Notes: generated by a model not told the origin, from the letters alone. A DNA stretch of 64,000 nt from Spirosoma endbachense (GCF_010233585.1 NZ_CP045997.1:8640682-8704681); one strand, 5' to 3'. Counted from the first letter of the stretch, positions 1-9,385 are shown. Numbers and translations: made by a program.

Positions 1-1641
1 ACAACCCAGCTCTCGTCGGATCTGTTCTGGAAAACCACCGACGATGCCATCTTTGCCGTAAACGGTGTTTACGATGCGAATCGCACCACCTTCGACCGCG
101 ACTATTATTTCGACGGTGGCGGGGAGTTTGTCCATACACGGGGTACCAGCAACAACCAGGGCGTATTCAATCCCGGTGCAATCGGATCGAATACCAACTT
201 CGGTTTTCTGTGGGGCGACTGCTACCGGACCATCAACCGGGCCAATTACGTGCTGGGCAACATTGGTGCTTTGCGGGCAAGCCTGAAAACGCCGTCAGAT
301 CTGGCGCTGATGGACAGGCTCGTTGCCGAAACCCGTTTTCTGCGGGCTATCAACTACTTCCGGCTGATCGACCTCTGGGGCGATGTACCTTATTTTACCA
401 GCAAGCTCAATGGCAATACGGAAGCGTACTCACTGATCCGAACACCGCGTGCGGTTGTGAAAGATTCGATTCTGGCCGACCTGGCCTATGCCGCCACCGT
501 GTTGCCGGAAACCTATACCGGCGACAATCTTGGACGCGCGTCAAAACTCGCTGCCTGGGCTTTCAGTGGTAAGGTGCGGCTGTTCTGGGCCTGCTGGATG
601 AAAAATGAAGGAAAAACGGCCGATGCACAGGCACATTATACGGCTGCTGCGGCAGATTTCAAGAAAATCATCGACAAAAATATTCCGCTGTTCCGGAACG
701 GCGAGCCCGGTCCTGTCGACAATCCGAACTATTGGCACCTGTTCCAGTACTTCAACGAATACGATCCTGAGATTATCTTCTCCGTTCAGTTTGGAGGCCC
801 CTTACTGGCGCAGGGCGAGGAAATGCAACGGGACTTCGGTACGCGCAATACTGGCAACGGGCAGGTATGGGTTGCGCCTACGTTCCGGTTGGCCAATCGC
901 TACCAGCTCCTGTCAACGGGCGATTTTGCCCCTTCGCTTGTGCTGTCTAAAAATACGACGCAGCTCAACAGTGCCACTAACCCCAAATCGTATGCGGGCC
1001 GCGACTACCGGATGCGGGCAACGATTCTCTGGGATGAACAGAAGATGCTCCGGCTCTCGACGGATGGGTTGACCGTTGGTGATAGTATGCCGTTCCGCTT
1101 CGGTAGCCGCGATGGTGTGACTTTCATCAATTACGACGGTGCTCCTGCTGGGTACATTTTCCGAAAATGGATACGGCAAACGGGTGGCATTGGCCGTAGC
1201 GATGGCCCACAGGACATGTATATGATGCGATTGCCTGATGTATGGCTGATGTATGCCGAAGCGATCAATGAAACCAATGGCGGCCCAACATCCGAACTCT
1301 TTACGTTACTCAATCGCATTCGTCGGCGCGGCAATCTGCCTGCGCTGAATCAGGCGAAGTTTGCGGCCAAAGCCGACTTTTTCAAAGCCATCGAGCAGGA
1401 ACGCATTGTTGAGCTGGTTGGCGAAGGGCATCGTTTCTTCGACATCCGGCGATGGAAAAAAGCCGAAGAAATCTGGCCATCACCCGGCGGACAGGTACTA
1501 TATGACAGCCAGGGCACCCGCGTTCGTGACGAATTCGTCAATGCCCCCGAGCGTGATTATCAACGGTACTACTTATTCCAGATCCCGCCTGGTGAGATCG
1601 AAGTCAATTCTAAAATTATCCAGAATACACCCTGGCTTTAG
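1..1641 (+). CDS. SusD/RagB family nutrient-binding outer-membrane lipoprotein (5' end cut by window)
   Basis: The reading frame is open from base 1 to a TAG at 1639-1641, so the N-terminus with its signal peptide and lipobox lies outside the window. About 546 residues are visible. SusD proteins are surface lipoproteins that cap a SusC TonB-dependent porin and bind oligosaccharides. The SusD C-terminal signature is clear: a stretch with MYMMRLPDVWLMYAEAINE, then LLNRIRRRGNLP, an EQERIVELVGEGHRFFDIRRW segment split around residues 460-480, and a closing FQIPPGEIEVNSKIIQNTPW. Two small lipoprotein genes follow directly on the same strand, as in polysaccharide utilisation loci. The SusC partner should lie just upstream. 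Substrate cannot be read from SusD alone; the neighbouring lyase-like genes suggest a uronate-containing glycan. Confidence 0.95.
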   Translation, partial: TTQLSSDLFWKTTDDAIFAVNGVYDANRTTFDRDYYFDGGGEFVHTRGTSNNQGVFNPGAIGSNTNFGFLWGDCYRTINRANYVLGNIGALRASLKTPSDLALMDRLVAETRFLRAINYFRLIDLWGDVPYFTSKLNGNTEAYSLIRTPRAVVKDSILADLAYAATVLPETYTGDNLGRASKLAAWAFSGKVRLFWACWMKNEGKTADAQAHYTAAAADFKKIIDKNIPLFRNGEPGPVDNPNYWHLFQYFNEYDPEIIFSVQFGGPLLAQGEEMQRDFGTRNTGNGQVWVAPTFRLANRYQLLSTGDFAPSLVLSKNTTQLNSATNPKSYAGRDYRMRATILWDEQKMLRLSTDGLTVGDSMPFRFGSRDGVTFINYDGAPAGYIFRKWIRQTGGIGRSDGPQDMYMMRLPDVWLMYAEAINETNGGPTSELFTLLNRIRRRGNLPALNQAKFAAKADFFKAIEQERIVELVGEGHRFFDIRRWKKAEEIWPSPGGQVLYDSQGTRVRDEFVNAPERDYQRYYLFQIPPGEIEVNSKIIQNTPWL

Positions 1642-1700
1642 TTGTGAGCAAGTCTGCATACGATCGAACCGAGACCTGTCTCTTCAAAATTAGCAAGCAA

Positions 1701-2096
1701 ATGAAACCTAAACGTTTTCCTCTCTTTTTGGGTCTGATGGCCCTGATTGGACTGCTTTCCTGCGGCAAAGAACCTGTTGATGAAGCGGGTCTCCTCATAA
1801 CCGGCCGCACCCAGTGCTACATGACCTTTTTTGATCTGCTGGGTTCCGACCACCGAACGGTGCTGGTTAGTGGTCAGACGGTGATTGACACCACGGCGCT
1901 CACCGTGACTGCCGTAGCCAAATTTGGCACCAACATGGAACGCGTAAAGCCCTATTGCAGCGTGGTGACCGATGCCATTGTTGAGCCAACGATGGGCATC
2001 TGGACCGACTATACGCAGGCGCAGAAATACACTGTCGTTTCGGGCAATCGCCAGGTTCGCAAAACATACACCGTAACGGTAACTGTTCAGAAATAA
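1701..2096 (+). CDS. DUF5018-like surface lipoprotein
   Basis: A 131-residue protein starting at the ATG at 1701, where the signal peptide MKPKRFPLFLGLMALIGLLSC gives a lipobox (LLSC) at about residues 18-21. An earlier in-frame start at 1644 would only add an unlikely leader before the signal peptide. The mature part reads as one immunoglobulin-like beta domain: a variable strand set, then FGTNMERVKPYCSVV and a closing RKTYTVTVTVQK. This resembles DUF5018-type domains that accompany SusC/SusD in Bacteroidota. It sits 59 bases after susD and 29 bases before the next lipoprotein, so co-transcription is likely. The family match is from memory of its pattern; a glycan-binding role is inference. 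Confidence 0.75.
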   Translation: MKPKRFPLFLGLMALIGLLSCGKEPVDEAGLLITGRTQCYMTFFDLLGSDHRTVLVSGQTVIDTTALTVTAVAKFGTNMERVKPYCSVVTDAIVEPTMGIWTDYTQAQKYTVVSGNRQVRKTYTVTVTVQK

Positions 2097-2125
2097 CCCA
2101 AACCAGCCATAGCCATTTCATTCGT

Positions 2126-3124
2126 ATGAAAAAGATAGTCTATTTCGTTCTGCCGGTTTTGGGCACTCTGTTACTCAACGCGGGTTGTCAGAACAAAGAG
2201 GTTGATCCGGGAACAACGTTCAAAAATGATCTGCTCAAAAAAACGACAGGTCCGGCTGTTGTTGGCGACCGCATTGAATTTGCCTACGCCATCGGCACGC
2301 TCGAAGGCGACCTGAAAGATGTACGCGCCGAAGCATCCATTGCCGGAGGAAAAGGCACCGGATTCAGCGGATTTTCCTGGTATACGGATCGCAGTACGGG
2401 TGTCGATAAACCCGTGCAGACGGCCGCCGATACTGTTACAAACGGAGCCGTTTCGACCGCTTCAATCATCGATGTCAGTAAAAACAAAGCCGTTACGCTG
2501 CGCTACTACTATTACCCTTCTGAAGAGGGGAAAGGCAAAGATGTTTCGTTCCTCTTTATCGGTACTTCGTCTACCGGCAAAGAGGTTGCTATTCAATCAC
2601 CGGCTTATCGGATCAGTCGCATGAGCATGAAACGGTCGCTGGTGCTCACCGATGGGGCGAAAGCTTATGTGTCGCTCGCCGATATGGCGGTTTATTCGAA
2701 AGCCGAAGTAGAGCAGAACAATCTGGCCAGCAAAATCGACTTTGTCTATATTTACCGGCCAACGCTTGGTAGTGGCAACTTTGCATTTGGCCACGCGCTA
2801 GTTGCGCCATCCAATGCCGATTACCTCAAAGACGTTTCGCTGCCAACTGGACTTCCTAAAACACGCACCGCCATCGACAAACGGGTAGATGTAAAAGACG
2901 CACAGCTTCGGAATACAGCCGGCTTTGATGTATACATCGACGACGTTGATCTGGAACAAACCACTTTCCCCAGCGCGGCAGATTATGCCTATGGTTTAGC
3001 CGCGGATCAGGGTGCGTTTGTTAAAACCGCCGATGGGGCCTATGCGGCCTATGTGTACGTAAACGCGGTCAATAATACGACGAAAAGTATGACAATCAGC
3101 ATCAAACAGATCAAGCTAAAGTAA
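2126..3124 (+). CDS. DUF4466-like lipoprotein of the SusC/D locus
   Basis: A 332-residue protein with signal peptide MKKIVYFVLPVLGTLLLNAGC and a cysteine at 21 fitting a lipoprotein signal. The opening of the mature part, FKNDLLKKTTGPAVVGDRIEFAYA, split here as NDLLKKTTGP then VVGDRIEFAYA, fits the DUF4466 family found beside SusD genes. The rest is beta-rich with a second domain from about residue 165 (SMKRSLVLTDG) to the end (TKSMTISIKQIKLK). No catalytic motif is visible. As the third gene after susD, and followed at once by a terminator hairpin, it probably closes this transcription unit. It is likely a surface glycan-binding or accessory protein, but the function is unknown. Confidence 0.7.
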   Translation: MKKIVYFVLPVLGTLLLNAGCQNKEVDPGTTFKNDLLKKTTGPAVVGDRIEFAYAIGTLEGDLKDVRAEASIAGGKGTGFSGFSWYTDRSTGVDKPVQTAADTVTNGAVSTASIIDVSKNKAVTLRYYYYPSEEGKGKDVSFLFIGTSSTGKEVAIQSPAYRISRMSMKRSLVLTDGAKAYVSLADMAVYSKAEVEQNNLASKIDFVYIYRPTLGSGNFAFGHALVAPSNADYLKDVSLPTGLPKTRTAIDKRVDVKDAQLRNTAGFDVYIDDVDLEQTTFPSAADYAYGLAADQGAFVKTADGAYAAYVYVNAVNNTTKSMTISIKQIKLK

Positions 3125-3135
3125 GCCGTTTTGTA

Positions 3136-3173
3136 TTTTCCCGAACGGTTTGCCGCTCGGGAAAATCGTTTTT
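3136..3173 (+). terminator. Rho-independent terminator after the SusD unit
   Basis: Arms TTTTCCCGA (3136-3144) and TCGGGAAAA (3157-3165) enclose a further CGG/CCG pairing (3146-3148 with 3153-3155), and a T5 run follows at 3169-3173. It lies 11 bases after the DUF4466-like gene and just before the start of the alginate-lyase-family gene, so it should separate or attenuate the two. Confidence 0.75.
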
Positions 3174-3197
3174 AACCCCCTTTACCAGCGAAGCCAC

Positions 3198-4403
3198 GTG
3201 AATAAATTTATAGTATACGGCTTTATTTTTCTTCTTGTTTTAACTGTTGATTCAGCTGCGCAGTCGCCCTCCAAACCGACTACCTTTCTGCTGAATGCGG
3301 ATTTTTTACGGACCAATAAGGCAAAAATCAAAGCGGGCGATCAGACGTTGGTGCAGGCAGCCAAAAGGTTGATTGCCGATGCGGATAAAACCCTGAAGCA
3401 TGCTACTTACACCGTAACAGCTAAAAGTAAGACTCCGCCCAGTGGCGATAAACACGACTATATGAGTGTGGGGCCGTACTGGTGGCCCGATTCGACCAAG
3501 CCCAATGGGTTGCCTTACATTCGGAAAGATGGGCAGGTTAATCCAGATCGGTTTGCCATTAATGACGCCACCTATCTGAAGAACTTATGTGATGATGTTG
3601 AGCTGCTGGCCGTGGCCTATTATTTCTCCGATGATGAGAAATACGCCAGACGAGCTGCCGACTTACTTCGTGTCTGGTTTCTGAATACAGACTCCAAAAT
3701 GAACCCGAATCTGAATTACGGGCAGGCGATTCCCGGCATCACCGATGGCCGGGGCATTGGCCTCATTGACAGTCGGGCCTTTGCGAAACTGGCCGATGCC
3801 GTTCAATTGCTACGCGGGTCATCAGTTTGGACACCGGGCGATCACGCAGCTTTACAGAATTGGTTTCGGCAGTTTCTGGACTGGATGCTCACAAGCCCGA
3901 TCGGGAAAGACGAAGAAGACGAGCACAATAATCATGGCACTTACTACGACTTCCAGTCGATTGGCCTGGCTCTTTTTACGGATAACAAAACCCTGGCCCG
4001 CCAGATTATCGAGCAAAAGACCATGAAACGAATTGAGAGTCAGCTAAAGGCCGATGGCAGCCAACCACACGAGTTGGCCCGTACACTTTCCTGGAATTAC
4101 TCGGTGATGAACTTACAGGGCTTTTTCGGGATTGCCCTTTTGGCAGAAAACGTGCAGATTGACTTGTGGAACTACGAAACAGCAACCGGGAAAAGCGTAA
4201 AAAAGGCGTTTCTATGGCTGCTCCCCTACGCCGAAGGGAAAAAAACTTGGGAACATCAGCAAATCAAAGCCATCCATACGGAGGAATTTCAGCCGTTGGC
4301 GACCGTTGCATCGGCCAAGTATAAAATTGCAGAACCGGCCTTTTCATCGGGTCATCAACAGAAAGAAAACAGCCTTTTTATCCTAACAAACTCCCTGTTC
4401 TAA
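3198..4403 (+). CDS. Secreted alginate lyase family protein (PF05426-like)
   Basis: The chosen start is GTG at 3198, which gives the signal peptide MNKFIVYGFIFLLVLTVDSAAQ; the upstream in-frame start at 3150 lies inside the terminator region and puts a long hydrophilic leader before it. The mature protein (about 380 residues) is an alpha-barrel lyase-like domain. The hallmark of this family is GDKHDYMSVGPYWWPDST, followed by LPYIRKDGQVNPD, then NNHGTYYDFQ near the middle, a stretch that contains the candidate catalytic His/Tyr. The family includes polysaccharide lyases that cleave uronate-containing chains by beta-elimination in the periplasm, but many members have no assigned substrate. A heparinase-like gene follows within 30 bases, so the pair probably act on one glycan. 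Alginate itself is not proven as substrate. Confidence 0.85.
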   Translation: MNKFIVYGFIFLLVLTVDSAAQSPSKPTTFLLNADFLRTNKAKIKAGDQTLVQAAKRLIADADKTLKHATYTVTAKSKTPPSGDKHDYMSVGPYWWPDSTKPNGLPYIRKDGQVNPDRFAINDATYLKNLCDDVELLAVAYYFSDDEKYARRAADLLRVWFLNTDSKMNPNLNYGQAIPGITDGRGIGLIDSRAFAKLADAVQLLRGSSVWTPGDHAALQNWFRQFLDWMLTSPIGKDEEDEHNNHGTYYDFQSIGLALFTDNKTLARQIIEQKTMKRIESQLKADGSQPHELARTLSWNYSVMNLQGFFGIALLAENVQIDLWNYETATGKSVKKAFLWLLPYAEGKKTWEHQQIKAIHTEEFQPLATVASAKYKIAEPAFSSGHQQKENSLFILTNSLF

Positions 4404-4431
4404 GCCGTTGATTTTCCCTTTTCCTCTCCCC

Positions 4432-6378
4432 ATGAAGTCATTTCTGCTGCTGGTTGCTGCCTTGCTCAGTCTTTCATCCTACGCCCAAGATCAGGATTTG
4501 CTGAGTGGAAAATTCCCGCCGGGTGAATTAAAAAAAGTGCTGATTCCGCAGGCGCAGTGGGCACCCTTTCCCAAACGGGACGACCGCGCCGGATGGGCTA
4601 AAGCCGATCAGAACATGATGAAGGCGTACCTAGAAAAGGCAGAATCGTATCTCAACTATCAATGGCCCTACATCCCGGCAACAAAATCGCTACTTATCGA
4701 ACGGACGGGTGACCGGGATCAGTTTCAGGCTGTGAGTTTCGAGAAACGGGAAGTGCTGGGAACCCTATTGCTGGCCGAAATCTACGAGAATAAAGGCCGG
4801 TTTGTTGATCCTATTATCGACGGTGTCTGGTCTATTTGCGAAGAGTCGTTCTGGGGTGTACCCGCTCACTTGCCCAAATCGAAAGAGTATGCCGGGCTAA
4901 TGGACGTATCGAAACCCTTTGTCGATTTATTTGCCGCTGAAACCGCTACTTACCTGGCCTGGGTCGATTATTATCTGGGCGATAAACTGGATGCGGTATC
5001 TCCCCAGATCCGGAAACGGATCTATAACGAAACCAACGACCGGATTTTTGAGCCACTGATGACGAAACCACACGGCTGGATGACCAAAACAGCCAATGGG
5101 CGGGCACCCAACAACTGGAACCCCTGGATTTGCTCCAATTGGCTCAATGCGACGCTGCTTCTCGAAAAAGACGATGAGAAACGAACCGCATCGGTCGCCA
5201 AATTGCTGGACGTGCTGGATGAGTTTCTGAATCCGTATCCGCAGGATGGTGGCTGCGACGAAGGCCCCAGCTATTGGGGGGCCGCAGCAGCATCTTTGTA
5301 CGACAACATTGCCATGCTGAATCTGGCCAGCAACGATGCCTTTCAGTACGTCTATGCCGATGAGAAATTTCGCAACATGGGCCGGTTCATCTACCGGGCT
5401 CAGATCAGCGAGAAATACTTTCTGAACTTTGCCGACGCAGATCCGCAACCCGGCATGGCAGCTACCATGATTTACCGCTATGGTAAGGCGATCAACGATC
5501 CTGACATGATGAAATTCGGAGCCTTTTACCGCCAGCCGGAAGATGGCACCGTTGGCAAATTTCATTACTTCAGGCACTTTTATTCGCTGTTCATGCAGGA
5601 TGAATACCAGAAAGCTCCGCAGGGTTTACCGCTCCCCAAAAACGTCTGGCTACCAGACCTTCAGGTATTTGCCGCCCGCGACCAGGAAGGAACCACCAAA
5701 GGATTTTATGTAGCTGCCAAAGGAGGACACAATGATGAAAGCCACAACCATAACGATATTGGCAATTATGTGATCTACTACGATGGCCAACCACTGCTGA
5801 TCGATGTTGGGCGAGGCACCTACACGGCTAAAACATTCAGTAATAAGCGCTACGATATCTGGTACAACTGTTCAGACTACCACAATCTGCCGACGATAAA
5901 CGGCCAGAATCAGCCACCCGGCATGTCGTTTAAAGCGTCGAATGTTACCTACAAAGCCGACAATGCAGCTACCCAGTTTGCTGTCGATATTTCACGGGCC
6001 TACCCGAAAGAAGCGGGCGTAAACAGCTGGCAGCGAACCATTCGGCTGAACCGGGGCAAAAACGTTCAGATCGATGATGTAATCAGCCTGCAAACGGCCA
6101 ATGCGCTAACGCAACATCTGATGACTGCCTATCCCGCCGAAGTCGGCAAACCCGGCGAGCTGATTATTCATTACAATCCCAAAGGTGGGCAACCCAAAAA
6201 TTTTGTAGTCAAGTACAATCCCAGACAGATGCAGCCGTCGGTCGAAAAAGTGAAACTGGATTCGCCTGAAGATCGTGGTATTATTACCAAATGGGGCGAT
6301 ACGATTTACCGCATCAATTTCACCGTTCTCACCCCTAAAACGTCGGACAAACTCAACTTTGTTGTTGCGAGTGAATAA
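4432..6378 (+). CDS. Heparinase II/III family polysaccharide lyase
   Basis: Starting at the ATG at 4432 gives 648 residues with signal peptide MKSFLLLVAALLSLSSYAQ; the in-frame ATG at 4408 adds eight residues and is possible. The N-terminal half (about residues 60-370) is helical with NNWNPWICSNWLNATLLLEKD-type toroid repeats and a CDEGPSYWG motif. The C-terminal half is a beta-sandwich heparinase II/III domain: KGGHNDESHNHNDIGNYVIY followed by LLIDVGRGTYTAK, where His and Asn residues form the usual active-site and metal region. Members cleave acidic polysaccharides by beta-elimination. It follows the alginate-lyase-family gene by 28 bases and so is likely in the same operon. Exact substrate is unknown; rhamnogalacturonan-like or glucuronate-containing glycans would fit the neighbourhood. 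Confidence 0.88.
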   Translation: MKSFLLLVAALLSLSSYAQDQDLLSGKFPPGELKKVLIPQAQWAPFPKRDDRAGWAKADQNMMKAYLEKAESYLNYQWPYIPATKSLLIERTGDRDQFQAVSFEKREVLGTLLLAEIYENKGRFVDPIIDGVWSICEESFWGVPAHLPKSKEYAGLMDVSKPFVDLFAAETATYLAWVDYYLGDKLDAVSPQIRKRIYNETNDRIFEPLMTKPHGWMTKTANGRAPNNWNPWICSNWLNATLLLEKDDEKRTASVAKLLDVLDEFLNPYPQDGGCDEGPSYWGAAAASLYDNIAMLNLASNDAFQYVYADEKFRNMGRFIYRAQISEKYFLNFADADPQPGMAATMIYRYGKAINDPDMMKFGAFYRQPEDGTVGKFHYFRHFYSLFMQDEYQKAPQGLPLPKNVWLPDLQVFAARDQEGTTKGFYVAAKGGHNDESHNHNDIGNYVIYYDGQPLLIDVGRGTYTAKTFSNKRYDIWYNCSDYHNLPTINGQNQPPGMSFKASNVTYKADNAATQFAVDISRAYPKEAGVNSWQRTIRLNRGKNVQIDDVISLQTANALTQHLMTAYPAEVGKPGELIIHYNPKGGQPKNFVVKYNPRQMQPSVEKVKLDSPEDRGIITKWGDTIYRINFTVLTPKTSDKLNFVVASE

Positions 6379-6406
6379 GCTCGTATAAGGACAAGGCAAA
6401 TCACCC

Positions 6407-7171
6407 TTATTTTGTCTCTGGCTTCACGATTCGGTCGGCCAGATCGAGTTTTAACGATTTGATGTTCGCCAGAACCAGCTCTGCTATTTTTCGGGCCCCG
6501 AGTTCGTTGAAGTGTGTATTGTCTTCTTTCCCTTCCGGATAGTTGGGATGTTCGCCCGGCGCAAGCTGGTTGAAAAAAAGGCGGGAGTTTTCGACGCCAG
6601 CCCGTTGGTAGAGGTCCTGGCCCTGTTTATCTAAGTCAATCATTGGCGTTTTGTACTCGGTTGCCACGGCCCGCACGATTTCGGAATAAACTGCGTGCGT
6701 ATCAACAATCTTTCCGGCCGCATCGAACTGTCGGCGGGCAACGGGCGTGATGAGTATGGGGGTTGCTTTTTTGGTTCGGGTTTCGGTAATAAAGCGGATC
6801 AGGTTTGATCGAAACTCACCTTCTGCCGTATAGCTTTTCTTGGTTTTCACCTCGTCGTTGTGCCCAAACTGGATGAAGACATAATCACCTTCCTTTAGTC
6901 CATCGGCCACGGGTTGCCAGCGATTTTCTTCGATGAATGTCCGCGTGCTCCGCCCATTCTGCGCCCGGTTGTCTACGGTCACGCTCTCATCGAAAAAGTA
7001 GGCGAATGGCATACCCCAACCTGTTTCAGGATAGTACTTCACCTGCTTTATCGACATCGTGGAATCGCCAATGAGGTATACGGTAATCTTGTTCGCTGGC
7101 GGAGCGAAGGCCAGCAAAACTGACAGGGTAAGAAAACAGACGCTTTTCAAAAAAAATGATTTGCTCATCAT
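6407..7171 (-). CDS. Rhamnogalacturonan acetylesterase (CE12, SGNH hydrolase)
   Basis: A 254-residue secreted SGNH esterase that would remove acetyl groups from the rhamnogalacturonan I backbone. Signal peptide at residues 1-22. The SGNH blocks are intact: GDST at 35-38 (Ser37 nucleophile), NGRST at 72-76 (Gly/Asn oxyanion block), GHND at 103-106 (Asn105), and DNTHFNELG with Asp217 and His220 completing the triad. Length is normal for CE12. It is the third gene of a - strand set with pectinesterase 42 bases upstream and pectate lyase beyond, all pectin-active. It converges with the heparinase-like gene with only 28 bases between stop codons and no obvious hairpin there. Either MM or the second Met may be the start. 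Confidence 0.92.
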   Translation of the reverse strand: MMSKSFFLKSVCFLTLSVLLAFAPPANKITVYLIGDSTMSIKQVKYYPETGWGMPFAYFFDESVTVDNRAQNGRSTRTFIEENRWQPVADGLKEGDYVFIQFGHNDEVKTKKSYTAEGEFRSNLIRFITETRTKKATPILITPVARRQFDAAGKIVDTHAVYSEIVRAVATEYKTPMIDLDKQGQDLYQRAGVENSRLFFNQLAPGEHPNYPEGKEDNTHFNELGARKIAELVLANIKSLKLDLADRIVKPETK

Positions 7172-7213
7172 AATTTACGTATTGATAAACGTTCGAAAAA
7201 GTTGGTTTAAACC

Positions 7214-8206
7214 CTATTTTGTCAGTTTTTCATCCGGTTTCCAATGATCATCACCGGCCAGAATCGTTTCTGTTTTATAGGATTTCACCTCATCTTTGGC
7301 TAGCTGCCGTGACCAATCGACTCGGGCTGACGGATTCGCTCCCGACCCAATCGATTCATATTCGGCATAGAACGTTGTTTTTTCTGCGTTCGGCTTATCC
7401 CAATTATGCCATCCTGCGGGTTGAATGTGCTCGCCAAGCTGGCAATGAATAAACGTTGTTTTGGCAAAATCCCGCCAGGGGCGACCCAGATAAACGCTGG
7501 CTTTGGGGGCATCGCTGGTGAGTGTACAATTCAGGAATACAAAACCATACGGTTTGCCTTCGGGTGTTGACGCTGCGGTGATGTATGTTCCGCCGGTTTT
7601 GCTAAAAATCGTGCAGTGATCAAAGACCGCCGTTGCTGATCCAAAGATAAAATCAATAGTTCCTTCGATATAGCAATCCAGATAGTATTGACGGCCATAT
7701 TGCCCCGGCATCCCGGTATATAACGTATCCTGATTGCCCAGAAACCGGCAATTGACAAACACCGCCCGGTCGCCGGTAACGAAAGCAGCCACAGCCTGAC
7801 CAACCCGCCTGCCAGCGGTGTTTTCAAAAGTGAGATTTTCAGCCCGAAAATCGTCGCCGAAGATGTAAAACGAGCCTGATGTCGACGTTCTTAATGTCCT
7901 GCCATCGGGCAGGGCTTTACCGGAATAATCATCGTACGTCAATAGTGTCGAGCCTTTCTCTTCACCGATTAGTGTAACCAGGTGCTGAGTCGAATCGAGG
8001 GCCAATTTCTCCTTGTAAACGCCTTTTTTGATGTAAATAACGATCCTGCTTTTATTATTCGAAGGAACCATGTTCAGGGCCGCCTGCACAGTTCTATAAT
8101 CGCCACTCCCATCCTGAGCAACTGTGATGTGCTGCTTCTGGGCAAACGTCATCAAGCCGGGAATAACCAGACAGACTAGCAGACAAACGGCGTTTTTCAG
8201 AACCAT
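7214..8206 (-). CDS. Pectinesterase (CE8)
   Basis: A 330-residue secreted pectin methylesterase, which hydrolyses the methyl ester of galacturonan so that lyases and polygalacturonase can act. Signal peptide about residues 1-22. The right-handed beta-helix starts with VAQDGSGDYRTVQAALN. The catalytic set is present: GNQDTLYTG with Asp160, GTIDFIFGSA with Asp185, and VYLGRPWRDF with Arg242 and Trp244. It sits between pelA (69 bases upstream) and the CE12 esterase (42 bases downstream) on the same strand, so the three likely form one pectin-processing operon controlled from the operator upstream of pelA. Nothing unusual in length or motifs. Confidence 0.95.
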   Translation of the reverse strand: MVLKNAVCLLVCLVIPGLMTFAQKQHITVAQDGSGDYRTVQAALNMVPSNNKSRIVIYIKKGVYKEKLALDSTQHLVTLIGEEKGSTLLTYDDYSGKALPDGRTLRTSTSGSFYIFGDDFRAENLTFENTAGRRVGQAVAAFVTGDRAVFVNCRFLGNQDTLYTGMPGQYGRQYYLDCYIEGTIDFIFGSATAVFDHCTIFSKTGGTYITAASTPEGKPYGFVFLNCTLTSDAPKASVYLGRPWRDFAKTTFIHCQLGEHIQPAGWHNWDKPNAEKTTFYAEYESIGSGANPSARVDWSRQLAKDEVKSYKTETILAGDDHWKPDEKLTK

Positions 8207-8275
8207 TATTTTTTCAAATCCAGTTATCAGGAAACCAGGATAATTAACTCACGGTCAGGTCAGTAACGCAGTAAT

Positions 8276-9385
8276 TTATTTACCCCACTTCTTTGCCCAG
8301 TTTGGGTAATCGGTAGCCAGCAATTTGGCAGGCCAGATGCCATACCAGGCATAGCCAACCCGTCGTTCGTTTTCAATCTCGGCAAGGGCGTATTTCTTAA
8401 TCCCATTCCGACCGCAAAAGAACGGTTTGTTTGTGTCGAGATCATAAAATCGGGCCCAACGGGTTGAGCCCGGCTCCTGCACAACAACAACATCTTTACC
8501 CTTCGGCTGGCTGGGATCAATGATGATTTTGGTCGCGATATCCGGCAATCTGACCGATTCAAGCCAGGCCGTTGCCGCCCGAACGGACTTCCTGATCCGA
8601 TCCGATGGGTTGTCGATACTCATTAAAAATTCCAGAATACCAACGCTCTCATTGCCACTTAGGGATGGCAACTCAAATGTACGGGCGCCCGTAGGTTGTA
8701 AGGTAATACGGTCGTGCTGGGCGCACCAGGCAGTCAGGATTCCCTTCTGACTATACTGGGTCTTCAGAATACAATCGACACCCCGATCGACGGCCTTTTG
8801 CGCTTTTGGGACAAGTTGTTTATCAACCACATCGAACGAATTTGTTCCATCTGTGATGGATTTCATAACCCAAAGCACATCGACCATGGCATTGTCGTTA
8901 TAGGTAATCTGCTTGCGGTAACTGCTCGAATCGGGATAGAATTGTGCCCAGCCTCCGTTTTTTTTCTGCGCCGTCAGCAGGTAGATGATTCCTCGTTCGG
9001 CTGCTTTCCGATAGTCATCGTTTTGGGTTTGTTTGAACGACGCGACCAGGTAATTGATTTCGTGGGTTGTAGATTTATCGTCGATGGTTGCATCGAGGTT
9101 ATTTTTCTCCGCTATAAGCTGTTGTTTCTGGGTTGATGTCAGGATACGGTTATAGTTGATGGCATCTCCCCCTGGCTGCGGCCAACCTCCGTTGCTTCGC
9201 TGATAGTACAGCATTCGCTCTGCTATCGAATCTTTAGGAATTTCGGAAATCGCCGGGATTGTGCTACCTCTGGAAATGGAGCAATTGCCTGAAAAAACAA
9301 AACTTAGTAGCGTTCCGACTAGTAGGACAATTGATTGAAAACTCGATTTTAGGCTCACGTCAAGTAGCGAAAAAGGCAATACCAA
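8276..9385 (-). CDS. pelA: Pectate lyase (PL10)
   Basis: A 369-residue protein of the PL10 pectate lyase family, which cleaves de-esterified homogalacturonan by beta-elimination using calcium. The N-terminus is hydrophobic and ends with SFVFSGNC, so it may be a lipoprotein (Cys33) rather than a freely secreted enzyme; the start at 9385 is the one that provides this leader. Family landmarks: MLYYQRSNGGWPQPGGDAI near residue 57, DKSTTHEINYLVASF, QKKNGGWAQFYPDSSSYRK and ITYNDNAMVDVLWVM, then RWARFYDLDTNKPFFCGRNG near the end with the conserved Arg-rich active-site strand. First gene of the pelA-CE8-CE12 set. A 18-bp dyad shared with the uxa and GH28 promoters lies about 75 bases upstream. Confidence 0.93.
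   Translation of the reverse strand: MVLPFSLLDVSLKSSFQSIVLLVGTLLSFVFSGNCSISRGSTIPAISEIPKDSIAERMLYYQRSNGGWPQPGGDAINYNRILTSTQKQQLIAEKNNLDATIDDKSTTHEINYLVASFKQTQNDDYRKAAERGIIYLLTAQKKNGGWAQFYPDSSSYRKQITYNDNAMVDVLWVMKSITDGTNSFDVVDKQLVPKAQKAVDRGVDCILKTQYSQKGILTAWCAQHDRITLQPTGARTFELPSLSGNESVGILEFLMSIDNPSDRIRKSVRAATAWLESVRLPDIATKIIIDPSQPKGKDVVVVQEPGSTRWARFYDLDTNKPFFCGRNGIKKYALAEIENERRVGYAWYGIWPAKLLATDYPNWAKKWGK

Noticed and set aside
4927..5577. 216-codon - strand open frame inside the heparinase-family gene
   Set aside because: Antisense shadow of a clearly coding sequence with good domain motifs; its translation shows no family features.
7188..7205. A fourth copy of the regulon dyad upstream of the CE12 gene
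   Set aside because: Only one half-site (AACGTT) is present; the second half reads AGTTGG and the CCGG centre is missing.
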